NCBI RefSeq assembly: GCF_001613935.1
Contig: NZ_LQCI01000045.1
Coordinates: 7,554-71,553, forward strand
Length of the DNA stretch: 64,000 bases
Direction of reading: 5' to 3'
Source: Amycolatopsis regifaucium
GTDB taxonomy: Bacteria > Actinomycetota > Actinomycetes > Mycobacteriales > Pseudonocardiaceae
In this document: in pieces, positions 17,672 to 26,531 of the stretch
Layout of the letters: every line of letters begins with the position of its first letter
How positions within the stretch are numbered: the first letter of the stretch is position 1
Translations under genes and position numbers: made by a program
The notes under the pieces: model-generated
The model's input: only the letters and a program-made list of their open reading frames with translations
Told to the model about the DNA's origin: nothing
Database searches by the model: none

Positions 17672-18597
17672 ATGACATCGCCGGGTCCGGCCGTCACCCG
17701 TCGTGGGCTGCTGGGGATGGCGGTCCTCGTACCGCTGGCCGCGTGCACTCGAGGGACTCCGCCCGCGAAGCCGTCCGTTCCCGCGCCGCCTCCGCCGCCT
17801 TCGACCGCCCGGCAATTCCACAACCGCTTGCTGGAGCTGGAGAGGAAGTTCGACGCCAGACTCGGCGTGTACGCACTCGACACCGAGAGCGGCGGAACGG
17901 TCGAACACCGCGCCGACGAGCGCTTCGCGTTCTGTTCGACGTTCAAAGGGGTCGCCGCCGCCGCGGTCCTGCAGCGCAACCCGTTGTCACACCTGGAAAC
18001 CCGGGTCACCTACGCCCGGGGAGACCTGATGAAACACGCCCCGTCACCGGACAGCACGTGGCCACCGGCATGACGATCCGCCAGCTGTGCGACGCCGCCG
18101 TCCGGTTCAGCGACGGAACCGCGGGCAACCTGCTGCTGCGCGATCTCGGCGGACCCGCGGAGCTGACGGCCTTCGCCCGCGGCCTCGGCGACACCGTCAC
18201 GCGGATGGACCGGGTCGAACCGGCGATCACCGAGGCCACGCCGGGCGATCCACGCGACACCACGACACCCCGGGCGTTCGGGACCGACTATCAGAAGATC
18301 GTCCTCGGCGATGCGCTGACGGCCGACAAACGCGGCTTCCTTCGCGATCTGCTCCAGCGCAACGTCACCGGCGCCCAGCGGATCCGCGCGGGCCTGCCCG
18401 CCGGCTGGACCGTCGCCGACAAGACCGGGACCGGCGACTACGGCACGATGAACGACTTCGCGATCGTGTGGCCGCCGGGCAAGGCGCCGATGGTCGTGGC
18501 GATCATGTCGAGCAAGGCGGCCAAGGACGCTTCCTACGACGAGGCGCTGCTCGCCGAGGCCACGAAGTACGTGATCGAAGCGCTTGCTGTGGCGTAG
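17672..18597 (+). pseudogene. Class A beta-lactamase, frameshifted
   Basis: The first frame (17672 to the stop at 18073) encodes a Tat/lipoprotein leader (TRRGLLGM, lipobox LAAC with Cys25) and the active-site STFK (Ser89-Lys92). Homology then continues in the next frame from about 18043 with SDGTAGNLLL, EPAITEATPGDPRDTTTP and DKTGTGDYG, to the stop at 18597. Adding one base in the C4 run at 18039-18042 restores a single 308-aa reading frame of normal class A length. The omega loop reads EPAIT, so the usual Asn170 is Thr. It may be true inactivation or a sequencing error; the C-run makes both plausible. Confidence 0.85.
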
Positions 18598-18634
18598 GTG
18601 CCGGGGCCTGCGGCAATCAGCCGCGTACCCTCGG

Positions 18635-18691
18635 AGTACATGATGGCCCCCTTCCTTGCGCCTAGCGCAAGGAAGGGGGCCATCATGTACT
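18635..18691. repeat. Long perfect hairpin (TGATGGCCCCCTTCC type)
   Basis: Two perfect 27-base arms with a 3-base loop lie between the convergent beta-lactamase and VanY genes. Each arm contains the self-complementary-like core GATGGCCCCCTTC followed by CTTGCGC. A near copy with the same arms is at 47693-47749. The position suits a bidirectional terminator, but the strict conservation across sites suggests a repeat family. Confidence 0.85.
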
Positions 18692-18735
18692 GGGGAAGCC
18701 TTATCACGCCACCCCGCCACTGACGGGCCGCTCGC

Positions 18736-19332
18736 CTAATTGCCGGTGGCACTCGGGAGCAACGCGGGGCAGCCGTTGGTGACATAGGTCGGGTCGTACT
18801 CGAAGTGCCATTTCTCGTTGTCGTAGCGGCGGCACCAGCCCAGCGCGCCGCCGTTCTTGTCCACCCACGACGCCGAATTCAGCGGCTGGATGTCGACGGC
18901 GATGCCCTTGACGTGCATGGACGTCTCCGGCTGCAGTGCCCACTTCTTGGCCTGCTCCACCGAGCCGAACCGCTCGACGGCCTTGTCGAACTCGCGCTGC
19001 TGCTGTGCCCGGCTGCGCTTGCCGTCGTTCACGCAGAGCGTGATGTTCTGGGCTTTGGCCTTGGCGCGCAGGGTATTCCACGCGTCGACCACGTCCGGGC
19101 GCATGCCGAAGGTCTCCTCGTCGACATAACGTTTGTCGACGGCGCACGTCGGTCCCGTCTCGGGGCCCGGGACTTCTTCGAGGATCGCGAGCGGCTGCCC
19201 GGCCACCGGCTTGACGGCGAACGGCAGACCGCCGGTGGCCCCCAGCGACACCATCGCGATCCCGACGAGTCCCAGCGCCACGAGCACGCTGATCGCGGTC
19301 CTGCGGCTGGTGGTGAATGTGGTGGACACCAC
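18736..19332 (-). CDS. VanY-like D-alanyl-D-alanine carboxypeptidase (M15 family)
   Basis: This 198-aa protein has an N-terminal membrane helix or uncleaved signal (residues 13-35) and an M15 zinc peptidase domain. The zinc ligands are in SMHVKGIAVD (His140, Asp147) and WHFEY (His176). These enzymes trim the terminal D-Ala from peptidoglycan stem peptides. Adjacent GTG codons at 19332 and 19329 are both possible starts. It converges with the broken beta-lactamase across a long hairpin. The pair touches the same beta-lactam/glycopeptide target but is not an operon. Confidence 0.85.
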   Translation of the reverse strand: MVSTTFTTSRRTAISVLVALGLVGIAMVSLGATGGLPFAVKPVAGQPLAILEEVPGPETGPTCAVDKRYVDEETFGMRPDVVDAWNTLRAKAKAQNITLCVNDGKRSRAQQQREFDKAVERFGSVEQAKKWALQPETSMHVKGIAVDIQPLNSASWVDKNGGALGWCRRYDNEKWHFEYDPTYVTNGCPALLPSATGN

Positions 19333-19431
19333 TCCGAAGTTACCTCGTCACCGGAGGGCCGCCAGGGTTTGTGACCTTCTTCCCAGAACGCCCCGGCAGG
19401 CCAACCAAATCGGGAAACGCCTGGTGAACGA

Positions 19432-19443
19432 CTAGCTTGCTAG
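19432..19443. promoter_or_regulatory. Candidate RHH operator CTAGC-TT-GCTAG
   Basis: A perfect 5-2-5 inverted repeat lies ten bases before the start of the ribbon-helix-helix gene. This spacing is typical for autoregulation by small RHH proteins. Three further CTAGC motifs cluster at 32487-32510. Confidence 0.45.
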
Positions 19444-19452
19444 CATCGGTTC

Positions 19453-19614
19453 ATGGGTGACGAGGAGGTCAAGCAGTTCAACGTGTACCTGCCGATCGGG
19501 CTGATCAAGCAGGTCAAGTTCCGTGCCATCGAGTCGGGCTCGTCCCTGTCGGCGCTGGTCGCCGACGCCCTGCGCGCCTACCTCGATGAAGACGACGAAG
19601 ACAAGGAGAACTGA
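19453..19614 (+). CDS. Small ribbon-helix-helix (CopG-like) DNA-binding protein
   Basis: This 53-aa protein reads [20 protein letters not shown], then [20 protein letters not shown] and an acidic tail. The pattern of one amphipathic beta strand (QFNVYLP) followed by two helices is that of RHH repressors or antitoxins. It is encoded two bases ahead of the VOC gene start, so the two formed an operon before the VOC gene broke. There is no toxin gene next to it, and the palindrome upstream suggests autoregulation. Assignment is from fold pattern, not a specific family match. Confidence 0.7.
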   Translation: MGDEEVKQFNVYLPIGLIKQVKFRAIESGSSLSALVADALRAYLDEDDEDKEN

Positions 19615-19615
19615 C

Positions 19616-19756
19616 ATGGCGTTCGAAGGAATCGAAGCGGTCTTCCTGAAGACAAGGAACTGGGGGCCAGACCGCGAAGTTCTTCCAGCAACTCGGCTTC
19701 GGGCTGGAACTCACCAGCGGCGACGGTTCCGGGGTCTTCCGCAACGGCGAGGGCTC
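19616..19756 (+). pseudogene. VOC-family (glyoxalase-like) protein, frameshifted and truncated
   Basis: The gene starts well (AAGGAG, then ATG; MAFEGIEAVFLKTRNWG) as in small VOC proteins, shifts frame around 19661-19672, and continues in another frame as TAKFFQQLGFGLELTSGDGS and GVFRNGEG. Homology stops at about 19755, after roughly 45 of the expected 120-140 residues. The opposing SUKH-type gene begins immediately beyond. It is a remnant whose 3' part was lost or replaced when that gene arrived. Confidence 0.7.
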
Positions 19757-19768
19757 TGACGACGTCGG

Positions 19769-20293
19769 TCAAAGCCATCCGGGCTGTCCGTTGGCGATGA
19801 ACCTGATGGTGGCGTGGCGGAGCTGGTCGAGGAAGTCGGTCAGGTCCGGGGTGAGAGGGGCGAAGTCGAAGTCGCGAGAGGCGACTCGAGACCGGTAGAT
19901 CGTGCCACCCTGGCTGATCGCGTAGAGTATTCCTCCACCATCGCTGCCGAAGACCACTCCCTGGGTGGACTCAGGAAGACAGACCGGGCCTTGCTTTGTG
20001 AGCTCGTTCAGCACGTGGTCGAGTGGGTGGACGAAGTATCCATTGCCGATGTCGGGCAACAAGACCTCGTGAATCGTTCGGTAGAACACGGTGAGGGTGG
20101 CAGGCGGGTCAGGGTGGGAGTTGGACTCTCTGGCTGATGGACGGTCTCCGGCGGGGGCGATCCGGTTCTCGCCTGGCGGGTAGCCGTATGTGGCCTCGAA
20201 TGTGGTGAGGAGTGACGTCAGGGCACGGTTGATGTCGTTGCGCCAGGAAGTCAGCCAGGCTTGGTCCAGGGTATGTGCGTTCATGTGGTTCAT
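19769..20293 (-). CDS. SMI1/KNR4 (SUKH)-like protein, possible immunity protein
   Basis: This 174-aa soluble protein has the SUKH-type motif GVVFGSDGGGILYAISQGG near residue 115, followed by the usual acidic stretch and a C-terminal helix. SUKH proteins are commonly immunity partners of polymorphic toxins. No toxin gene is adjacent. Its base composition is visibly less GC-rich than the neighbours and it sits between two broken genes, so it probably arrived by transfer. AGAGG precedes the ATG at 20293; a second ATG follows three codons later. Family call is moderate. Confidence 0.6.
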   Translation of the reverse strand: MNHMNAHTLDQAWLTSWRNDINRALTSLLTTFEATYGYPPGENRIAPAGDRPSARESNSHPDPPATLTVFYRTIHEVLLPDIGNGYFVHPLDHVLNELTKQGPVCLPESTQGVVFGSDGGGILYAISQGGTIYRSRVASRDFDFAPLTPDLTDFLDQLRHATIRFIANGQPGWL

Positions 20294-20384
20294 GGTCCTC
20301 TGTCTTTTTCGTCCACCAGCAGGGTTCAGAGCGGTCGAGCGCCGGCTGGCTTCAGCGGCGTAGGTGGTCCAGTCACCACTGCTG

Positions 20385-20745
20385 GCTCGTGATCGGACTC
20401 TTCCTCCCGGTGATGCTGTACCTGCGGACGGTGCTGCACTTCAGCGCGCTCGTCGCCGGGCTGGTGATGGCACTCGCGATGGTGGTGTCGGCGGTCCTCT
20501 CGCCGGGTCGCGGACCGGTTCGGCGGCAAGTACGGCCTGATGAGCGGGCCGGCCCTGTTCGCGGCCGGGCTCGCCTGGTTCGCGGCGATCGCCGACGACG
20601 GCAGCGACGGGTGGGAGTTCCAGCCCGCCTTGATCGTGGCCGGGTTCGGGATCGGCTGCGTGCTCGGCCCGATGGTCGCGCTCGGGGCGGTGGCCTGTTT
20701 TCTGGTGCGGCGCGAGCCGGGCCCGCGCCGCACCGGGAACTCACC
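20385..20745 (+). pseudogene. MFS (DHA2-like) transporter remnant
   Basis: The segment encodes the middle of a major-facilitator efflux pump: LFLPVMLYLRTVLHFSALVA in one frame, then after a shift near 20505 VADRFGGKYGLMSGPALFAA and IVAGFGIGCVLGP. It jumps directly to a C-terminal helix (ALGAVACFLVRRE), so roughly 100 residues are deleted. The N-terminal half is absent. The 3' end runs into the opposing allophanate hydrolase gene. It is not translatable as a transporter. Confidence 0.7.
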
Positions 20746-22354
20746 GAGCCAGGTGACCGAGCCAGCCGCCGAACCGCGTGATGTCCTCGGCCCCGTCGAC
20801 GGCTGAAGGCTCACAGACGAACCCGGACACTTCGCTCCCGTCGGCCAGCCGCACCTTCCCGATCGCCAGCGGCGCGGGGACACCGGCCACGAACTCGCCG
20901 AACCCGGCGAGCGGCAGGTCCCACACCTCGGCCTCGATCGGTTCGCCGCCCGAGGCGACCCGGACGAGGCCGGGTTTGGGCGGCACGGTGTCCAGCGCGT
21001 AGAGCCGGTACTCGGCCGCCGTCGGCCCCGCCGCGACGAACCGGCCGCCCCGCGAGGTCAGTTCGTGGTTCAGCGGCTGTCCGCGCAGATGGGCACCGAC
21101 CACGGCGATCCGCGTCCGGCGCGGCACCAGCCGGGCGACGTCGGCGAGGATCCGGTCGGCGTACGCGGGACCGACCAGCATCACCCCGAACGGCAGGCGG
21201 CCGACGGTTCCGGCGGGGACCGCGAGCGACGACAGGCCCAGCAGGTTGGTCGAGTTCGTGAACCGGCCCAGCCGCGCGTTCACGCCGAGCGGGTCGGCCT
21301 CGACCTCGGCGATCGTCGGATGCCCGGTCGTCGTCGGCGTCAGCAGGCAGTCCACAGTGGACAGAACGGCCGCCGCCGCCCGCTTGAGGTCCTCGAGCGT
21401 CGCCAGGTCGGTGCACAGCCGGTGCGCCGGGATGTCCTTGGCCGCGCCGATGATCCGCCGGACGGCCGGATCGACCACGTCCGGGTGCGCGTCGATGAAC
21501 TCGCCGACCGCCGAGTACCGCTCGGCCACGAAGGCGCCCTCGTACAGCAGGTTCGCCGCGGCCAGGAACGCCGATATGTCGACAGGGACCAGTTCGGCGC
21601 CCGCGTCGCGGAACTCGTGAGCCGCCGCGGAGAACGCCTCGGCCCACCCGTCCTGCAGAGGGCCGAGAGCGTCCGGCACGCCGATCCGGAAGGGGCGGTT
21701 GACCACGGGAAGGTCCCGGGGCTCGCTCAGGCAAGCGAACGCCGCCGTCGCCTCGTCGACCGTCCGCGCGAACACCGTCACGCAGTCGATGCTCGCGCAC
21801 GCGGGCACGACACCGGTCGTCGGCAGGAGCCCCCGCGTCGGCTTCAGGCCGACGATCCCGTTGAACGCCGCCGGAACGCGTCCGGATCCGGCGGTGTCGG
21901 TGCCCAGCGCGAAATCCGCGATCCCGAATGCCACCGCGACCGCCGAGCCCGAACTCGACCCGCCCGAAACGTACGCCGGGTCGATCGCGTTCCGGACCGC
22001 GCCGTAGGGACTGCGCGTGCCGACCAGTCCGGTCGCGAACTGGTCGAGGTTGGTGGTACCGAGGATCAGCGCCCCGGCCGCGCGCAGCCGCGCCACCACG
22101 GGCGCGTCCTCGTCCGGACGGTAGGCGTACTCGGGACATCCGGCCGTCGTCGGCAGCCCGGCGACGTCGATGTTCCCCTTGACGGCGGCGAGTTTCCCGT
22201 ACAGCGGCAGGGGTTCCCCGGCCGCGCGACGAGCTTCCAGCCTCTCGGCGTCGGCGAGCACTTCGGCCTCGGGACGCAGGTCGATCCAGATCTCGGGCCG
22301 ATCGACTCGCGCGATCCGGTGATACGCGGCGCGTACCCGCTCCAGCACGTTCAT
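20741..22354 (-). CDS. atzF: Allophanate hydrolase
   Basis: This 537-aa amidase-signature enzyme hydrolyses allophanate to ammonium and carbon dioxide, the second half of urea amidolyase. The catalytic triad is Lys59 (LAAVKGNID), Ser133 (VSGGSSSGSA) and Ser157 (GTDTAGSGRVP). The C-terminal allophanate-hydrolase domain begins around residue 410 and ends in AEDITRFGGWLGHL. The start overlaps the urea carboxylase stop by four bases (ATGA). As a separate protein, not fused to the carboxylase, it represents the bacterial arrangement. Confidence 0.93.
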   Translation of the reverse strand: MNVLERVRAAYHRIARVDRPEIWIDLRPEAEVLADAERLEARRAAGEPLPLYGKLAAVKGNIDVAGLPTTAGCPEYAYRPDEDAPVVARLRAAGALILGTTNLDQFATGLVGTRSPYGAVRNAIDPAYVSGGSSSGSAVAVAFGIADFALGTDTAGSGRVPAAFNGIVGLKPTRGLLPTTGVVPACASIDCVTVFARTVDEATAAFACLSEPRDLPVVNRPFRIGVPDALGPLQDGWAEAFSAAAHEFRDAGAELVPVDISAFLAAANLLYEGAFVAERYSAVGEFIDAHPDVVDPAVRRIIGAAKDIPAHRLCTDLATLEDLKRAAAAVLSTVDCLLTPTTTGHPTIAEVEADPLGVNARLGRFTNSTNLLGLSSLAVPAGTVGRLPFGVMLVGPAYADRILADVARLVPRRTRIAVVGAHLRGQPLNHELTSRGGRFVAAGPTAAEYRLYALDTVPPKPGLVRVASGGEPIEAEVWDLPLAGFGEFVAGVPAPLAIGKVRLADGSEVSGFVCEPSAVDGAEDITRFGGWLGHLAR

Positions 22355-25300
22355 CCCGCGCTCCTTCCCAAAACCACCAGCGGAGTGCCGGGGGCCACTT
22401 GGTCACCGGGGGAGACTAGTATCTCGACGACCTCCCCGACGGCGGGCGCGGGGATCCGCGCCTCGGTCTTCATCGCTTCGAGGATCACCAGCGTCTCCGC
22501 CGCGTCCACCTGCTCGCCGGGTTCGACATCCACCCGCCACACCGTCGCGGCGAACGGCGCTTCGACGACGTGACCGCCGGGCGGGGCTTCGACCTTCGCG
22601 CTCGGGACCTTCGCACCGGCCGGTTCCGGCCTCGGGTCGAATTCACCCGCGGCCGCCCAGGCCCGCCGTTCCGCCTCGAACGCGGTGCTCTGCTTCGCCC
22701 GGAACGCGGCGATGTCGGCGGCGTTGTCGGCGAGGAACCGTTCGTGGTCGGCCAAGGCGAACTCGCCGTCGCGGATGTCGAGTTCCAGTTCTCCCGCGGA
22801 ACTTCGTGCCCGCAGGTCCAGCAGTTCCTCGGCGGAAACGGGGTACCACGAGATCCGGTCGAAGAACCGCAGCAGCCACGGCGAGCCCGGCTCGAACGAC
22901 CCGCGCTGCCGCCAGCCGCTCCACACCTGCACGGTCCGCCCGACGAACTGATACCCGCCGGGACCTTCCATCCCGTAGATGCACAGGTACGAACCGCCGA
23001 TACCGACCGAGTTCTCCGCGGTCCACGTGCGCGCGGGGTTGTACTTCGTGGTGACCAGCCGGTGCCGCGGGTCCAGGGGAGTGGCCACCGGCGCGCCGAG
23101 ATAGACGTCACCGAGGCCGAGCACCAGGTACTCGGCGTCGAACACCGTCCGATAGACGTCGTCCACACTGGACAGACCATTGACCCGCCGGATGAACTCG
23201 ATGTTCCACGGGCACCACGGCGCGTCGTCGCGCACGCCGGCCATGTACCGCTCGATCGCCTCGCGAGTCGCCGGGTCGTCCCAGGACAACGGCAGCCGCA
23301 CGGTCCGGCTCGGCACCACGAGATCGGCGGTGCGCGGCAGATCGTGCTCCACCTCCTGGACGAGGCCGAGCAGCTTCGAGACCGGCAGCACGTCCGGATC
23401 GACGTGCACCTGCAGCGACCGGATACCGGGTGTCAGGTCGACCACACCGTCGAGGCCGTCGGTGGCCAGCCTGTCGGCCAGTGCGTGGACCCGCATCCGC
23501 AAGGCCAGGTCGAGCTTCATCGGGCCGTACTCGATCAGCAGGTTGTCGTCGCCGCCGCGCCGATAGGTGACTTCGGGGTTCTCGTCCGCTGTGGACAGAC
23601 GGCCGAAGATCCCGCCGTCGTCGATCGGCTTCCGGCTCGCCTTGACCGCGGTGGCGGGGTCCGCGCGCAACGCGCCCGCGTGCTCGATGGTGATCGGCAC
23701 GAACCGCACGGTGTCACCCGGCCGCAGCTGGCCGAGTTTCCAGCGCTGCCCGGTCACCACGGTCGCCGGGCAGACGAAGCCGCCGAGGCTCGGCCCGTCG
23801 GGGCCCAGCAGGATCGGCAGGTCGCCGGTGTAGTCGACGGCGCCGATCGCGTACGGCGTGTCGTGGATGTTCGACGGGTGCAGTCCGGCCTCGCCGCCGT
23901 CCTCGCGGGCCCAGCGGGGACGCGGCCCGACGAGCCGGACCCCGGTGCGCGCGGAGTTGAAATGCACTTCCCAGTCGGTGGCGTAGAACGTTTCGACGTC
24001 GTCCGGGGTGAAGAACTCCGGGGCCGCGTGCGGCCCTTCGGACGCGCCGATCTCCCAGTGCGTCGCGAACACCGGACGTTCGGCCTCGGGAACCGGTCCC
24101 GTGACGGCGTGCTCCGGTTCCGGGCCGAGGGAGAGAACGTCGCCGGTCGCGAGCGCGCGTCCGCCGTGCCCGCCGAAACCGCCCAGGGTGAACGTCGCCG
24201 CGCTGCCCAGGAAGGCCGGGACGTCGATCCCGCCGCGCACGAGGACGTACGCGCGGAGCCCGGCGGTGCCGGTGCCGACGTCGAGGACCCCGCCCTCGGG
24301 CACCTCGACCGGTCTCCACTGCGGAACGGTCTCGCCGTTCACGGTGACCGGTGACGGAGAACCCGTGACGCAAACGATCGCGGCGTCGGTGAACTTCAGC
24401 GATACACCGTCCACAGTGCACTCTAGCCCCGGCGTGCCTTCGGGATTGCCCAGTGCGCGGTTACCCAGCCGCAGCGAGAGGTCGTCCATCGGGCCGCTCG
24501 GCGGCACACCCACGTGCCAGAACCCCAGCCGTCCCGGCCATTCCTGCACGGTGGTCATGGTGCCGCCCCGCAGTACCTCGAGCCGCGGTTCGGGATCGAT
24601 GATCGTCTCCAGCGTCGCGGTGTCGTGCGCGACTTCCCGCAGCCTGGAGTCCGCGGCGACCGCGCGCAGCTGCCCGAGGTTCGTGCGGACGCCGTCCACC
24701 CGGCTTTCCGCGAGCGCGGCGCCCAGCGCGGCCAGCGCCTCGGCCCGGTCCGCGCCGACGGTGATCACCTTGGCCAGCAAGGGATCGTAATGCGTGGTCA
24801 CCGTCGTCCCGGCTTCGACCCAGGTGTCGACGCGGACCCCGGCGGGGAAGTCGGCGCGGGTCAGCAGACCGGCGCTCGGCCGGTGTCCCGCGGCCGGATC
24901 CTCGGCGTAGACCCGGGCTTCGACCGCGTGCCCGCGTGATTCCGGTGCGGTGGCGAACATCCCGGTGTCGCCGTCGGCGAGCCGGAGCATCCACGAGACC
25001 AGATCGATCCCGTATACCGCTTCGGTGACCGGATGTTCGACCTGGAGCCGCGTGTTCACTTCGAGGAAGGCGGCCTCTTCGCGCTCCGGGTCGTAGATGA
25101 ATTCGACCGTGCCCGCCGACCGGTAGCGCACCGACGCGCAGAGACCGACGGCCGCCGAGACCAGTTTCTCCCGTACCGCTTCGGAAAGTCCCGGCGCGGG
25201 ACATTCTTCGAGCACCTTCTGGTTGCGCCGCTGCAGGGTGCAGTCCCGCGTGCCCAGCGCCAGCACCTCACCCGTACCGTCGCCGAACACCTGCACCTCG

Positions 25301-25917
25301 ACGTGCCGGGCGCGGGTCACCAGCCGTTCGAGGAAGACGCCCGAGGTCGAGAAGCTCTTCGCCGCGATGCTCTGCACCGCGTCCCAGGCGTCCCGCAGTT
25401 CCGCGGCCGAAGCGCAGGCGCGCATGCCGATCCCGCCGCCGCCACCGGTGGCCTTGAGCATCACCGGGTAGCCGATCCCGGCGGCCGCGGCTTCGGCGTC
25501 GGCGAGCGTGTCCAGCAGCCCGGTACCCGGCAGCAGCGGGACCCCGGCGCCGACGGCCTTGTCGCGGGCGGTGTGCTTGCTGCCGAACACCTCCAGCTGA
25601 TCGGCGGTGGGCCCGGCGAACCGGATCCCGGCCGCTTCCACCGCCCTGGCGAAAGCGGTGTCCTCGGACAGGAAGCCGTAGCCGGGGTGGATCGTGTCCG
25701 CTCCGGTCTTCAGCGCGGCCTCGATGATGGCGTCGCCGAGGAGGTAGCTCTCCCTGGCGGGCGCCGGGCCCAGCCGGACGGCCTCGTCGGCGAGCCTCAC
25801 GTGTGCGGCGGTGCGGTCCGCGTCGGAGTGGACCGCCACCGTCGGAATGCCCATCTCCTTGGCGGTCCGCAGGATCCGGACCGCGATTTCCCCCCGGTTG
25901 GCGACGAGCAGCTTCAC
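22351..25917 (-). CDS. Urea carboxylase (biotin-dependent)
   Basis: This 1188-aa enzyme carboxylates urea to allophanate using ATP, bicarbonate and biotin. Domains in order are biotin carboxylase (residues 1 to about 450, ATP site KATGGGGGIGMRAC, EVNTRLQVEHPVTE), carboxyltransferase halves related to KipA and KipI (about 460-1010) and a C-terminal biotin carrier with ILEAMKTE, biotinylated at Lys1150. The GTG at 25917, giving VKLLVANRGEI, is the natural start although the frame extends upstream; it overlaps the UAAP2 stop. The length is normal for the family. Catabolic use of urea, including urea from guanidinobutyrase, is expected. Confidence 0.93.
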   Translation of the reverse strand: MKLLVANRGEIAVRILRTAKEMGIPTVAVHSDADRTAAHVRLADEAVRLGPAPARESYLLGDAIIEAALKTGADTIHPGYGFLSEDTAFARAVEAAGIRFAGPTADQLEVFGSKHTARDKAVGAGVPLLPGTGLLDTLADAEAAAAGIGYPVMLKATGGGGGIGMRACASAAELRDAWDAVQSIAAKSFSTSGVFLERLVTRARHVEVQVFGDGTGEVLALGTRDCTLQRRNQKVLEECPAPGLSEAVREKLVSAAVGLCASVRYRSAGTVEFIYDPEREEAAFLEVNTRLQVEHPVTEAVYGIDLVSWMLRLADGDTGMFATAPESRGHAVEARVYAEDPAAGHRPSAGLLTRADFPAGVRVDTWVEAGTTVTTHYDPLLAKVITVGADRAEALAALGAALAESRVDGVRTNLGQLRAVAADSRLREVAHDTATLETIIDPEPRLEVLRGGTMTTVQEWPGRLGFWHVGVPPSGPMDDLSLRLGNRALGNPEGTPGLECTVDGVSLKFTDAAIVCVTGSPSPVTVNGETVPQWRPVEVPEGGVLDVGTGTAGLRAYVLVRGGIDVPAFLGSAATFTLGGFGGHGGRALATGDVLSLGPEPEHAVTGPVPEAERPVFATHWEIGASEGPHAAPEFFTPDDVETFYATDWEVHFNSARTGVRLVGPRPRWAREDGGEAGLHPSNIHDTPYAIGAVDYTGDLPILLGPDGPSLGGFVCPATVVTGQRWKLGQLRPGDTVRFVPITIEHAGALRADPATAVKASRKPIDDGGIFGRLSTADENPEVTYRRGGDDNLLIEYGPMKLDLALRMRVHALADRLATDGLDGVVDLTPGIRSLQVHVDPDVLPVSKLLGLVQEVEHDLPRTADLVVPSRTVRLPLSWDDPATREAIERYMAGVRDDAPWCPWNIEFIRRVNGLSSVDDVYRTVFDAEYLVLGLGDVYLGAPVATPLDPRHRLVTTKYNPARTWTAENSVGIGGSYLCIYGMEGPGGYQFVGRTVQVWSGWRQRGSFEPGSPWLLRFFDRISWYPVSAEELLDLRARSSAGELELDIRDGEFALADHERFLADNAADIAAFRAKQSTAFEAERRAWAAAGEFDPRPEPAGAKVPSAKVEAPPGGHVVEAPFAATVWRVDVEPGEQVDAAETLVILEAMKTEARIPAPAVGEVVEILVSPGDQVAPGTPLVVLGRSAG

Positions 25918-26531
25918 TCGCCACCGCCGGTGACGATCATCCTGACCGGCGTCGGGTCGAACCCGTTGCAGGGGTTGTTTATCTGCGGGCAGTTCGACAC
26001 CAGGACCAGGACGTCGGTTTCGGCGCGGAGCTTGACTTCGAGACCGGGCGCGGAAATGCCGTCGACGATGCCGAGCGTGCCGTCCTGTTCGACCGGGACG
26101 TTCATGTACCAGTTGACGTTGCTGACCAGATCCCGTTTGCCCAGGCCCCATTTCGCGCCCTCGGTGAGGAAGTTCTCCACGCAGGCGTGCTGATAGCGCG
26201 TGTGCTGGCCGTACCGGAGGCTGTTCGACTCCTTGCTGCACGCCCCGCCGATGGTGTCGTGCCGCCCGCAGGTGTCCTCGACGACGGTCAGCAGCGGTGC
26301 GCCCTCGCCGGTGCGCAGCACACTGCCGGTGGTGAGGAAGATGTTGCGCTGCGCGGCGATCGTGGCGGCCGCGGAGTACCTCTTCGCCGTGTCGGCGGCG
26401 TCGTAGCAGAGGAAGTCGACGGCCTGGTTGCCGCCGAGGTCGATGATGGCCAGCGTCTCGCCGCGCCGGAGCACGGTGGAGTACGGGGCCCGCGCGGCGA
26501 CCTCGGTGTCGGAGACGGTCGTCGTGGTCAT
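25914..26531 (-). CDS. Urea carboxylase-associated protein 2 (UAAP2, DUF1989)
   Basis: This 205-aa protein belongs to the urea-amidolyase-associated DUF1989 family. Recognisable parts are LGGNQAVDFLCYDAADTAKR, the cysteine patch EDTCGRHDTIGGACSKESN and NCPQINNPCNGFDPTPVR. The conserved His/Cys residues suggest a metal site. DUF1989 proteins of this group accompany carboxylases acting on guanidine or urea, and some pairs form carboxyguanidine deiminase, so a guanidine substrate for the operon is a real alternative. It overlaps both neighbours by four bases. Confidence 0.85.
   Translation of the reverse strand: MTTTTVSDTEVAARAPYSTVLRRGETLAIIDLGGNQAVDFLCYDAADTAKRYSAAATIAAQRNIFLTTGSVLRTGEGAPLLTVVEDTCGRHDTIGGACSKESNSLRYGQHTRYQHACVENFLTEGAKWGLGKRDLVSNVNWYMNVPVEQDGTLGIVDGISAPGLEVKLRAETDVLVLVSNCPQINNPCNGFDPTPVRMIVTGGGE

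Noticed and set aside
17641-18597. A single 318-aa reading of the beta-lactamase region
   Set aside because: Its first 130 residues are out of frame with the lactamase leader and the STFK motif; the correct reading needs a frameshift.
20275-20781. Intact 168-aa plus-strand gene
   Set aside because: The frame only matches MFS helices in the middle and switches frame near 20505; it is a remnant.
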